Assembly: GCA_022578605.1 (NCBI GenBank)
Contig: MU394071.1
Coordinates: 186,001 to 250,000, forward strand
Source: Camillea tinctor
Taxonomy: Eukaryota; Ascomycota; Sordariomycetes; Xylariales; Xylariaceae
Direction: 5' to 3'
Length of the DNA stretch: 64,000 bases
Shown here: piece by piece, positions 22,552-33,900 of the stretch
Layout of the letters: every line of letters begins with the position of its first letter
Position numbering within the stretch: position 1 is the first letter of the stretch
Translations under genes and position numbers: made by a program
Notes under the pieces: model-generated
The model's input: the letters and a program-made list of their open reading frames with translations, nothing else
The model's database searches: none
Told to the model about the DNA's origin: nothing

Positions 22552-23735
22552 AATGCTATACATCCCATAGCGATGGAATTATCTAAGTCTGGAGACTTAA
22601 AGTCATTGAACGGCGACTCAGAGACGTGAGGCGTGACGAAAGTCTATGTTAGCATACCTGGGGGATATTGCTACAAAGCATCCACATAGTAACGGTGGCC
22701 TTACACCAATCCTACATGCGCAGTATATGAGTTGAATCTCATAAATCTCTATGCTAAGGCCAACAGGTATACATTTTTAAGGCCATGATCTATCAGAGGA
22801 AAAGCAAGTCATGTGGTATGGATACAGTCTGTTGGTTTATGGGACGATGCCTCTCATCGAGTCTCTTCTGTCACCACATCAAAACACTATGATTTTATGA
22901 GGTATGAGCGCCTAGAAGATTACCCAAGTGCAGATTAGCCATTTCATATTTTCGTATATCTTCAGTCTTTATTCATATTACTAACTAGTCGTCTAAGGTC
23001 ATCCGTGTATATTACAAAATACAGCTGAGGTGCAAATATGGTCTCCACAATACATCCAAATGAGGGGGGGGTATCTTGGTCCCTTAAATACCTACCTAGG
23101 TAGATAGGGAAAATTACCCAACACATTACTAAAGCCGTGATTCATCATCCCTTACCGGAACATGTGTTAATCATGATAGATGAATCCTCCATTTCTGATA
23201 TCAACCCCCTTACAGCCCTTCAACCGTGGGTCAGGGTCAGGGGATCGGCGAGTAAAATCCTATGCGGGGGAAATATAACCCTCACGATAATCACCAGGGT
23301 ATAGTGGACCACGGCCCCAACATTAGGTCAGCTCAACTCCGAGAACGTCAACAGGCCCTGGGTAAGAATCTTATCGCTGAATAATATGATGAAAAAGTCA
23401 CCTGGGTGGATACATGTCATACTGTGACAATATAACGCCGAAATATTTCAGCTTCTTCGGCGTTACTACCTTTCGCACAATCAAAAGGGGGCATAATGGA
23501 ATAGTATATCCGAACCACAACCATGATTCAATATTAACGGCCCTAATTCGACCTCTACTATCTGTCACCAGCTCGTACTGTGTCCCCGGCTCCGAGAAAG
23601 GAGATTGATATGAAGATGAAGCTCTATCGACATGGGATTGCGGCCTGATAGATAAACCGGCTGCATCCCATATCTCGAGATGCCAGAACCAAGCCATCCC
23701 GTGCCAACACTCTCACGCTCTCGCCAAGCAGCAAG
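22552..23735. promoter_or_regulatory. Intergenic region with inverted repeat
   Basis: This 1.2 kb between two plus-strand genes shows no gene. It holds a TACCTAGGTA palindrome (23093-23102) and a perfect inverted repeat (23433-23465) about 270 bp before the hydrolase ATG. Confidence 0.5.
23433..23465. repeat. Perfect 10-bp inverted repeat
   Basis: TAACGCCGAA (23433-23442) and TTCGGCGTTA (23456-23465) are perfect complements separated by 13 bases. The place, upstream of the hydrolase gene, would suit a dimeric regulator site or an RNA hairpin. Confidence 0.85.
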
Positions 23736-24941
23736 ATGCAACTCACCAAACTCCTATCTGCAGCAGCACTGGCTGCTCCAGCCATCGCAACCCTAACCAG
23801 TTTCGACGAGTGGGAACACGGCCGCGTCGCCCTAGAAGAAGTGAGCATACACTTCCGGTACGCGGGCTCCGGGCCGCCCCTCCTCCTCGTACACGGGAAC
23901 CCGCAATTCAGCCTCACCTGGCAGACCATCGGCCCCATCCTCGCGCAGAACTACACCGTCATCGCCCCCGACAACCGCGGCGCCGGTGACTCCAGCATCC
24001 CGCCCTCGGGCAACTACAGCGCCGCGGCGTCGGCCGCCGACCTCGACGGCCTCCTCGATTTTCTGAACGTCTCCCAGGCGTACGTGCTCGCCCACGACAA
24101 GGGCGTCGGCATGGCGACTGCCTTGGCCCTAAGGAACCCCGCCCGCGCCCGCCGCCTCGCCCTCGTCGAGTACCCCCTCCCTGGGTTCGGATACGAAGAG
24201 GCGGCCACGCCGGCCGCGTACTGGGATCTGTACCAGAACCCGCAGCTGGCCATCTTTCAGGTGCCCGATCTGGCGGAATTTTTGATTAGTGGGAGGGAGA
24301 AGGCTTTCCGTAAGTATTCTCTCCCCTTTCTGGTTTTTTTTTTCTTTTGTGAGTTAATAAGTGTACTGATCGCGTCCCCCCTTGGTTGTTATAGTTGAGT
24401 GGTACTTCTACCATGGCAGCTACTCGGGCGTCACGGCTTTTTCAGAAGACACGGTTAACAGGTACGCGACGAGCATATCGAAGCCCGGGTTCTTGCGCGC
24501 CATGCTGGGCCCGTTTGCCGCGACGGCAGTCGCAGACGATGCGGCTTTCTTTAAGGGCTCACTGGCAGGGGGGCCGCTCGACGTTCCTGTATTGGCGATG
24601 GGTGGGGAGGCGAGTCTAGGTATCAAGTCGGACTTAGAGCAATCGTTTAGCCCTGTATCGAGCAATCTTGAGGTTGACGTCGTTCCTAAGGCGGGTCACT
24701 GGATCGGTGAGTTGCTTTATTTACCCCTATTTTTTCCCCTCTCCCTCTTATGTTAATAAATACTTCTTCAGCGGACGAGAACCCCATCTGGGTCGCTAAG
24801 CGTGTGCTAAAGTTCCTAGCTGAGGATACATCGCCTCCTCCGGCAGTGGACTTGTCTTACTTGAAGGACTTGGTTACTCTGAAGGTGGGGTACTATGGGA
24901 CTTACAGAAACGCAGCACTAGGGGGCTATAGACCGTCATGA
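23736..24941 (+). CDS. Secreted alpha/beta hydrolase (epoxide hydrolase/dehalogenase-like)
   Basis: Three exons (23736-24309, 24395-24706, 24772-24941) give 351 residues. The first 18-19 residues (MQLTKLLSAAALAAPAIA) are a clear signal peptide. The alpha/beta-hydrolase signs are in order: oxyanion-loop HGNP near residue 53, PDNRGAGDS, the nucleophile elbow AHDKGVG (Asp in place of Ser), a lid segment with EWYFYHG, and the catalytic His in KAGHW. An Asp nucleophile is used by epoxide hydrolases and haloacid-type dehalogenases of this fold, which form a covalent alkyl-enzyme ester. The substrate is unknown. Secretion suggests it acts outside the cell or in the secretory path. The last 45 residues after the catalytic His are longer than usual. 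Confidence 0.85.
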
Positions 24942-25344
24942 TAAGTATATATTATTCGTTTGACATCAGTCAGGGTAATTGTCCGGGCATTACTTTCTCT
25001 AAAGTCTTCCTTTATAGTTCACCTTATAATCAAGGCTTGAAATCATTTAATTACAATTTTATATATGCAAAGTTATTTTTATAACGCCTCTCAGGCGTAG
25101 TCCTGAGATCTCTGCTCACGGCCTTCCTCTTGTATTCCCCGTGCCTAAATATACGCCATTCCCCAACGGCGGTTTCAACGCTGGATACGGTTGCTTCACA
25201 TAAAATCACAACATAGAAATGAAAAGATCCCTCTCCCCCCAAAGCCGGCGACCCCTATTTCCCCAGCAGCGCTCTCGCCCAGTCCTACTTTCCAGTAGTC
25301 GCGCAAACACACCATGTTATTACCCCTTTGGGCCAACGCTCAGC
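24942..25344. other. Convergent 3' flanks, no gene seen
   Basis: About 400 bp between the 3' ends of the hydrolase gene and the minus-strand unknown gene. Nothing coding is seen. Confidence 0.5.
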
Positions 25345-27197
25345 TCAGAGCGTGTTCCACTTGAGCCTCTCGACTAACGTCTTGTCTCTTATGATCCGGG
25401 GGCTCCTCCTATTACACTGAGGAAGCGGCCCCATGGTCTGGCCCAGGGCCTCCCCTCTGGGCTTCTTTACAGCAGTCGATTGCGTGCCTGGCGGTTCGCT
25501 GGGCTGCGTTACATTAGGCGGGTTTTCGTCCAGCTCGGGGGTATATGGCTGGACAGCCCCCATCACGGCATCTATGCTCGGGTGTATAGGCTGAACCGAG
25601 GTCGTTGATGTACCCTCAGGATTGTGGGGCGTCTCTAACCATTGGATTTCGTTGAACTCGCGTAGCGAGATGGTCGTATTCAGTGATTTCTTCATCACTC
25701 CCTCTACCCCGGGGAGTTTTAGCGTCGTAGGGGGTATGCTTGTCGTCGGTGCGACGTTGGTCGGCTCGCTCGGAGGGGTTGGGCGGGCTGATTCATGGGT
25801 CCTTTGGCGTTTGCGAGAGGATGCCTCGAGGGCTCGTGATAACGACGGCTGCTGTGGTGGCGGCCGGCCAGTCTTCGGGGTAACATCACTGGGAGCGCTA
25901 TCTGTCTCCATTTTGATAGGCAGGGCGGTGGTATTAGGGCCCGGAACAGTGCTCGGAAGGTTGGAGGTGGCCTCACAGTCCTTCCGAACACTCTGTGATC
26001 GAATGAAAATGATATCATCGTCTTCTTTGGGTGCGGTTTTGAAAAGGGGCTTCGTTATAACGGTGATCCGATGATATTCGAAAAATACACTTATCGTAGT
26101 TCCCGTGATGAGCTTTCGTTTATCGTCTTCCCAGGGTAAGTCTAACGAGATCGATTCTGGCAGCAAATTAGCTAGTCACAGACTTCATTATCTAAAGAGA
26201 TACATACCTCTGTGGTCGATCAGGTCGTGTATCGACCTTTTAGGAATGAGGCCTACGCGACCCTCTTTGTAAACGACATAGTTCCAACGCTATAACTTAT
26301 TAGTATGGATCTTCTAGCTACATATACCTTTTTCATACCTTCATATCGGGATTTGATGGTATTATGCGGAGGCTAAGGTTGCCTCCAAACATTTCTCGAA
26401 CAACGCAGGATGCAAAGCCATTTATTAGGTTTTCGTCAGTCTCGTTGAACGTGTCCGTGTCATTTCCCATCTCTATGCCATCCTTAATAACATTTCCATT
26501 TCCATCATGTTCGGTACATTGTCCCGTGCTGTCAATTCGGATACGTCCCGCCTTAAGTCTGCGTACCAGATTTCGACACAAAGCGGGTATCATTGACAAC
26601 CCTATCGTCAGTATTAAATCGGAAGAGCCGCTCTTGGTGCGGTCTATAGATACAGCTTTTCGATCGTAACCGCTGTCTACCACGTCCATAAGCTTTGAAA
26701 GAAGCTGTATATGTGTCAGATACGATAAATTTTAGAGGATGGGTAGTCGAGCTTACTACCACGTTGTAAACCGCCAATGAGCTTGATGCGTCTTCCTCTA
26801 GGAGTTCCGCGGCGAGGATATCGGAGCGATAACATTTGGGCCATCTTTTGATTGCTACACGGAATCTACCGGTATTGGAATCCACAAATATATGATTTTT
26901 CATGTAGTGATCTATGATTCTCTTATTATCACCACATTTGGGGATGGTCGGCAATATTCCCCTCTTACGGACATTGTTGAGGAAATTCTCGAAGCCCTCC
27001 TGGAAGCTTGGGCACTTTAGTACCGGTAAAAATATTTTTAGACTCTCAGAAAGCTTTGGAGATATTAGCATACCCGTTATCAAATAATAAGCCCAACGAA
27101 GACTAGTACTTACAAACTTTGCTTGGTCAGTAACCTTTCCATTGTCAACTCTCTTATCCAGGTCCAATACATCGACTTTTAGAATATGATAATTCAT
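25345..27197 (-). CDS. Unrecognised multi-exon gene with disordered, basic C-terminal part
   Basis: The model has exons 27197-27114, 27053-26757, 26704-26339, 26289-26208 and 26156-25345, all with GT-AG introns and kept phase, giving 546 residues. The first intron (27113-27054) is 60 nt, free of stops and in frame; keeping it would add 20 residues. The N-terminal half (to about residue 325) is mixed alpha/beta and looks folded (LSESLKIFLPVLKCP, LTIGLSMIPALCRNLVRRL, RWNYVVYKEGRVG). The second half is Pro/Ser/Thr-rich and disordered, with a possible nuclear signal (RKRQR) and a basic end. I do not recognise the family. The start is uncertain: the frame stays open upstream to a possible acceptor (AATCAG at about 27,272), so a further 5' exon may exist. 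Confidence 0.6.
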
Positions 27198-29182
27198 AGT
27201 AGCTTCAGCACCTTCGGAGATGTCGAAGGAACTAAGTTTCAACCCTCTAGTAGGTATGACTTTGAGCTCTGATTATTAAGAATCAGTATACAGACAACAG
27301 TTGATAGATGGCGCTGGCTACTTGAAAGAAACTAATAAATCAATGTCGATTATACTTTAATGGGTTTAAATATAAGAAACCCTTGCTAAATATACCGTTT
27401 ATGACCGTGTCCCTTGCATATTATGTACGATAGATTGCAGAAAAGCTACCACTCACATGAACTCACTTGGCTTTGTTTTCAAAGAGGTTTCAGCCCAACT
27501 GGGGGAATCAGGAAGGTATAGAGTCACTCTGACACTCGTCACTCAGGTGATCGAGCCGAATTTGAACAAGTAAGTGAAACTTGGAAAGGGATAGGTCAGG
27601 TGCAGTCTCAATTTTCAAGTTATTGGCAAACATATTTGGTCAAGCTAAATATAGCACCACGTGTCAGGACATGGTACTGGCAGTATGCACCTTGTAAAGA
27701 AACAAAGGGAGTGTTCTACGTATAAGTAATGGTATCAGAGGTAGCTGTAGTTTTACTCCCGTACAGCAACGCCATAAGTACCTAACCTACATCCTTGAAA
27801 GGGCCCTTGTGACAACATCTATGAACAGAAAAAAAAAGAGGAAAAATAATAGAGCACGGATATAAGGATAACTCGATATACTACTCCTACTTCATACAAT
27901 ATCTGACAGGTCAAACCACAAAACTTGAACATAGAATATGATTCGTAATATTTTTATACTATATTTTTCCCGGGCGACTATTATTAGATGGCTATGAACT
28001 GTTTTTTCCATGCACCATGGCATTCCATTTATTTAGCCATGTCTATGTCACCTGGCTTATACTCAAGTAGAAACGATCTTGATTAACACGTGATAGTTAT
28101 CGGAACTTTATGTTTTAAAGTACCTAGGTATAAAGAAGAATAAAAGAAGACCTCGAATAGTCACAGAGCATAATTAAGTTATGACTGTAGTTAATACAAC
28201 AAAATATTCAGAATTGAACAATAAAATAGTTGATAAGAGAAAATATGTCATGAACATGTCCTCCAAGGTCCTCCTGGTCTCATCGTTATTATATATGCTA
28301 CTTTGACGCATTGCATTGTATTATAGTCCACCTAATACAAGCACCTTTTAGTGGTTAAAACTCCAAAAGGGGGCCAGGGAGAGCATCACCCAAGAGAACG
28401 AGCTGATTACTGGCTGAATCCACTACAGTGCGCCTATACTTCAAACCATATAATTCACAGTAAAGTCAGCTTATCTTTGTATAACTGTGCATTCGCATCA
28501 TCAAAATCAGGAACTCCAAGTTTCCAACACATGTCATACCAACATTTTGTTCATTTTCAGCTTATATCTACAGGCTTTTTCAACCACAGTTATTAGAGCC
28601 TAACCCCCGGTATACTAATAGGAATTATCATGCTCAGAACTGTGATAATAGGGCTTTTTGTGCATAATGATCCCGTTATCGACTATTTATCAAGAAGCTG
28701 TCATATAGTGGCCTTAAAAACTATGTTTACCTAGTATTAAGTAGGTAACTACTTCCTTAATAGGTGCATGTACATGTGGATAATCCAAAGGTACACTCAA
28801 CGTCATGATTAAAATAGAACCCCCTTTGGGGGGATGAGGATTCTCAAATGGTACAGAATCCCCTGTCCATGTCCTCACCTCAGCCCTTGCTCGGCCTATA
28901 CCGTAATAAGCGGTCTCCAAGTCAGGGGAGATTCTGCGCCTACATTAAGATGAAATATCGACCCTCAGATTAATTTTTATTATCGCCTTCTAGTAGTTAA
29001 TTAGTAAGAAAAAGATCATTACTTCTACATACAACCCACCGCCAACCCAAGTAGTCGTGTCTCTACACACTGTCTAGCTAATATAGATCAGAGTAACTTC
29101 AGCAACACCCATAGCATATTCCCGCCCATCCGGCTCTCTTTTCTCAAAAAGAAGTTATAGAACAAAAGAACCCTGCACTCAT
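27198..29182. other. AT-rich gene-free region
   Basis: About 2 kb without a supportable gene. It is AT-rich and holds a TACCTAGGTA palindrome (28121-28130). Any 5' exon of the gene to the left would lie at its left edge. Confidence 0.45.
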
Positions 29183-30924
29183 TCACGAGTCCCCCACTTT
29201 CGGTGCGCCCATATCAGCCTCCGGGGCCCCCGGTTCCGGGATTTCGCAGTCGGGAAACATCTCGCGGGCCCAGTCCAAACCCGAACCGCCTTGGGCGCAC
29301 TCCTGCGCGCACATTTGCTCAAAGATACGCTGCGACCAGAGAGGCGCGTCGGCCCGCCTCTTACGGACCGTGTCCAGCTCGCCCACGAGGTGGTACTTGG
29401 TTACCTCGTGGTTGAAGCGCCGGGGGTCGTGGGCGCTCCTTCGGCCCCGGATCTGGGGCCAGTCTGAGTTGTGGGGGGTTTGTTAGCTTTCCTTTATACA
29501 TATCATAGCTCTTCTTTACGCAGTCAAGGGGAGAGGTGAAGGACCACCAGCTACTAGAAAGAGAGGCAGATAGGGGAAATGCAAGGGAGGGAGGTGGTGT
29601 TACGTCCCGAGATTGGTGAGTAACTATATAATACAGAATTGGGATCCAATGACCACTTGGTCATTGGGAGAATCTTTTGGTCTCATGGCATAATGGTGTT
29701 GCCTAATACACTGTTGTAACAGGTAGCATACCTGGCGTCCCGCAGAGGGCGTTCACGGTCTTCGATGCGAGGCGGTAGTATCTAGGGCTCTCCCTCGGCC
29801 CGTGGCAAGGGTTCCGACAGACGACGGGGAACTCGGCCTGAGTAGAAAAATTTCCCGTTAGCTATTCCGATTCTCCTAAATACCCCCTCCCCTCACAACC
29901 CTTATATCTATCTCAACCTACCGGGTGCCAGGGACTCTTATTCTGCATGAAGATGGCGAACTCGCCCCCGAAGAGGATTTCGATGACGTAGTCACCGAAG
30001 CACTCGGCGAGCCAGACGTCGTTCTCGTGCTGGTCCTCGGAGAATGTGTAGAGGCGCCTCGTGAGCACCTCTCGGGCCTCAGGCTCAATCCGGGCGGCAG
30101 GCTGGCCGGGCTCCGGGCCCGGTATGGGCGGTAGATGGTCGAATTTGCCCTGGGTGATGCGGTACGCGAGGATGCGACTCCAGCCGTGGAGCGCGGGCAC
30201 GAGAATGCCCATGTGCAGGTGGTGCTCCGAGGTCGCGTTCGATTCCCCGGTCTTGATGGATTGGATCATGTATCCCGCGGCGTTTTGTACAATCTTCACG
30301 TTGACAGCGAAGAGGCGAAGGGGGCACCTTTTGTCAATGCTGGTTGTGTGATAAAAATGCAGGGAAAAGAAAGTTAGGTATTAAAGGGGTAGATACTTGA
30401 CTTACCCGTTTGTTGAACCAGATGATGCCCGTCTCAAGTTCGACATCAGCTAGGATGTCCGCGTCGCCGCAGTTCACCGGCTCCCGGATGCCCACCGCAA
30501 TCTTCGAGCGCATGATCTCGTTGACGAACTGTCCCACGATCCGTCCCGGATCCGTATGCACATGGCTCTTGAAGTGCTCGTCTACGCAGCAGTACGTGAT
30601 AGTAGCTTTCAGCGTGGAGGCCACGGAGTCAGAGAGCAGTGTCCTCTTGGCCTTGGCGATACCCCTTTTGACCTATGTCTCACTATTAGTTGGTTTCTCA
30701 AAGCGGGTCTAGTGTAAGTAACTGTTAAATGGTAGGACATAGCAACTTACGAATATAACCTCGGGCAAATCTGGGTTACACGGGACAGGCAGACCAAGGT
30801 TAGGATCTCCAGACACGCGCCACCTAAGCACGTCGACTTCGCCATCGCATACGCTTAGTGATCTGTCGGGTGTGTAACTCGCCTTCCTTGCGTTATTCCC
30901 GAGCGGCGTCGTAGTATCAGACAT
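29183..30924 (-). CDS. Unrecognised five-exon gene with one unresolved junction
   Basis: Exons on the minus strand are 30924-30751, 30672-30406, about 30327-29922, 29837-29732 and 29463-29183, giving roughly 410 residues. Four of the five exons are linked by clear GT-AG introns in phase. The join between exons 2 and 3 is off by one base: the donor CGG|GTAAGT ends on a full codon, while every nearby AG (30340, 30328) would need two carried bases. So either a one-base change broke the gene or an unusual splice is used. The protein reads as folded in its middle (KATITYCCVDEHFKSHVH, MGILVPALHGWSRILAYR, CFGDYVIEILFGGEFAIF) with a Cys-containing patch (VVCRNPCHG). No known family is recognised. The last intron (29731-29464, 268 nt) holds a probable solo LTR. 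Confidence 0.6.
29598..29721. mobile_element. Probable 124-bp solo LTR inside an intron
   Basis: The element starts TGTTACG and ends GTAACA, so its ends are the TG...CA inverted ends usual for LTRs (TGTTAC/GTAACA). It is flanked by near-identical 5-bp sequences, GGTGG (29593-29597) and GGTAG (29722-29726), as expected of an old target-site duplication. Inside are a TATATAAT box-like run (29632-29640) and a perfect 10-bp inverted repeat (CCAATGACCA, CT, TGGTCATTGG). It sits in the last intron of an unknown gene, on either strand. No internal retrotransposon sequence is next to it. Confidence 0.6.
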
Positions 30925-33900
30925 GGTTCAAGGTGTGATTTCATAAACCTTGAGTAGTAGTTCACCGGATCGCTCATAGGGGTGACGAACCGGGTTACCG
31001 AGATTTCAGAAACTTTTATAGCAGAAGAGGATTAATAATATGTGCAAATGTAGTCGTGATTTTTCAAATGAATAGATCACAAGTGGGAGATACTTCATCT
31101 AGATGATAACTTATATGACCCAGCCATTTTTATCCACTCTCTCCCACAAAGAAACGGCTGAGGATATAATTAGCTGCATTACCGGTTACGATGTTTGACA
31201 TGTCTAATGCTTCAGATCAGGTGAGCAAGAAAAAAACTTTTCATTTTAGGTTGGATATTTTATATATAGCATACACTTTTTTTTCCCATCGCGCCACTGA
31301 ATGTGACTAGCTGGTGACCAGTACATAGGTTGGATAGTAACGGCCTACAGTGTTTGACTCTAAAACATCAGGATTTTAAATCAATATTCCATCGGGTACA
31401 TGCAGAGGCTAACGTATATATCATGTCTAGCTCGGATTAAGTCTCTTGATGCTCTGAGAAGGAGGGAAAGGGGAGGCAGGTTTCTCTGATACACGTAACT
31501 CGACTCCCAGTAGCGCACGTCAAAATGACATCAAATGAGCTATAGGACCCCCGTGAAGAACGGAACTAAGAACTTCTGATAATAAGAGTAAAGTTACCTT
31601 TATACCTGTGTAATAATCATCAAAGGAACATGTGAGAGCGAAAAATCAGCTTCATGTGTGGATGGTAGATTCACTAACAAGCACAGATGAAGTGGTAGGT
31701 CGTGTCTGCAGAGGTCTTGGTAGTACATCTGTTTCCCCTGAGGATGCCCGGCTGTATAGTTAGCATAAACATATCTCATATGAGTAGAAGAGCTAAATGA
31801 CATCTATACCTTTTATTCAGTCTTAATACACTGCAGAGGATGAAGCTCCATCATTTTAAACTACCTATCAAGTGTTAGACGTATGTAAACTTCAAAAGTG
31901 ATTAGTTGGTCTCACTGAAGATTTTATCAAACCTGTAAGTACGTGGGATTTAACAAAGGTTTCAATGCCAACTATACTATTAAATAAAAACTCCCTTTTC
32001 TTGTAAATTTAATGAATACCTTCTCATCCCCTCATACTAATCATGCTAACCCTATTGTTCGTTCCTTGTAAAAAATTTGCAACAACAAAGCTACAAATGA
32101 TTTGCATAGACTTTTAGGTCTGATTGCCTCTTTGTTTTCCCGAGGGTTCTCTTGTATCAAGTTATAGGCTTCAAAGGATTACTCGAGTACTAACAAATAT
32201 GCTACGTCTATCCACCCGCTTCATGTGACTTTATTGAAGGGTTCAACTTACATAAGCCTGAAAATACCTACGCGCGAGGTACCTAAATTATAGCATAAAG
32301 GGTACTGGACCTCGGGACTGAAATACGCTTACTAAGTTGGTATCTGAGCAGAGATAACGTATAGTGAAGCAACTCACGTGTCAAATCTCCGGCGTCTCAG
32401 CACCGAGCACCGACCATCTTATCTCACCAAGTCTCGTCTTTTTTGTCGTCATTTGCGGTTTCGAGAATGCCAGGCGCTTTGCCGACTTATTCCGGTTTTT
32501 CTCTCATACGATCCCCGTCAGAGACAAGAAAATCCTGGCCATAGCAGGTGATGCGATCGATCTAAGAAATGAGAGGAATGTTGTGTGTGTGTGGTTTTTT
32601 TTTCTTTGTGATTTGTGATCTAAAGGAGAGGGATGAATGAGTGATGGGAATGATTGGGGGAAGTGGGAGATTGGGAGGTCTCGGACAGAAATGGCTTGAA
32701 TGGGTTGAAGCACATGCCAGGCAAAACCAGCGCTAGAAAATGGAATCCCTCTAGGCTTATCGCAACTGGTTCAGGCTTATCGTCAGGTGCTCTTGTTTCT
32801 TATTTAGTGTACGGAGTAGTGTAATGTATCTAATTTATACATTTTAGGTATTGTATGTATGTACCTTTAGTTACTATGATTGCTAGATTGATACTTGGTT
32901 AGAAGCTCATCGATATCTTAGATTTACTAACCCGTTCTAACGTCCTACACTGCCTAGGCAGGTACCTAGGTAATCTCTCTTCAACCCCACTACTACCAGA
33001 GCATCACAACCTATATCTTTACCTAGTAGATAAGTACCTATTTACGTACTTTATCATCCAAGACCATTCACGCGACTTATAAATCCCGATAAATCGAGGG
33101 GATTTAGTCGCACTGCATATAACACAAATTGCGATAAGGACATTGCCGAATACGGTATTCCTCGAGTTGACTACCTGATTCGACCGTGTCTTATCGCAGC
33201 GGCAGAGCGGTTCGGGTTCGGAGACGGAGAAAGGGGGGACGGGGATGGGGATGGGACATCCATTTGGGGGTGGTGTGGATTTATGGATTGGAACTTGCAT
33301 GGCATCTCCACCATCCCCGCGAACGGCTCGTGTTCCACGTATCGGAACTTGTGGCTGCAAGGTGCAGCGGTAGCAATAAGAAAGCAAATAGCAGCAGAGA
33401 CTACTGCAGCGTGGGTGTGTTCCTGTACATTATATATGGATAGCAGGGAAAACACTATCCCGACGTCACGACAACGGCACGACACGACATGACACGACGG
33501 TCGAGTAGGTTAGGTTAGCTACACTTAGCTAGATGGACTAATAAGAGGGTAGCGCATGAATCGCTAAGGTATCAAAAGTGAAGACTTATTCATTAGTAAT
33601 GAATATGCGGTTTAATAGGAGAAAAGGGGAACAACTATTTTGTTTCATTTACACTACTTTAGATCATCACTGACCACCTAGGTTAAGAATGTACTACTAA
33701 CTAAAACATCACACCTGAGTCCAGCTAACAACAGGAGAGAGAATAGGCAAGGGAATGAGTTGAGGCCAACGCGCAGCTGAAACTGGGGTCATAGCCCACC
33801 TGATTTCATCACTTCCAAGACTTTTTCCACCCCCCAAAACAAGCATCAGAGAAGCCCGTCATAACCTTGACGACATGATGAGAGGATACATTATGAGAGG

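Noticed and set aside
29680..29740. tRNA-like string TGGTCTCATGGCATAATGGT
   Set aside because: No acceptor or T arm; better explained as part of the solo LTR.
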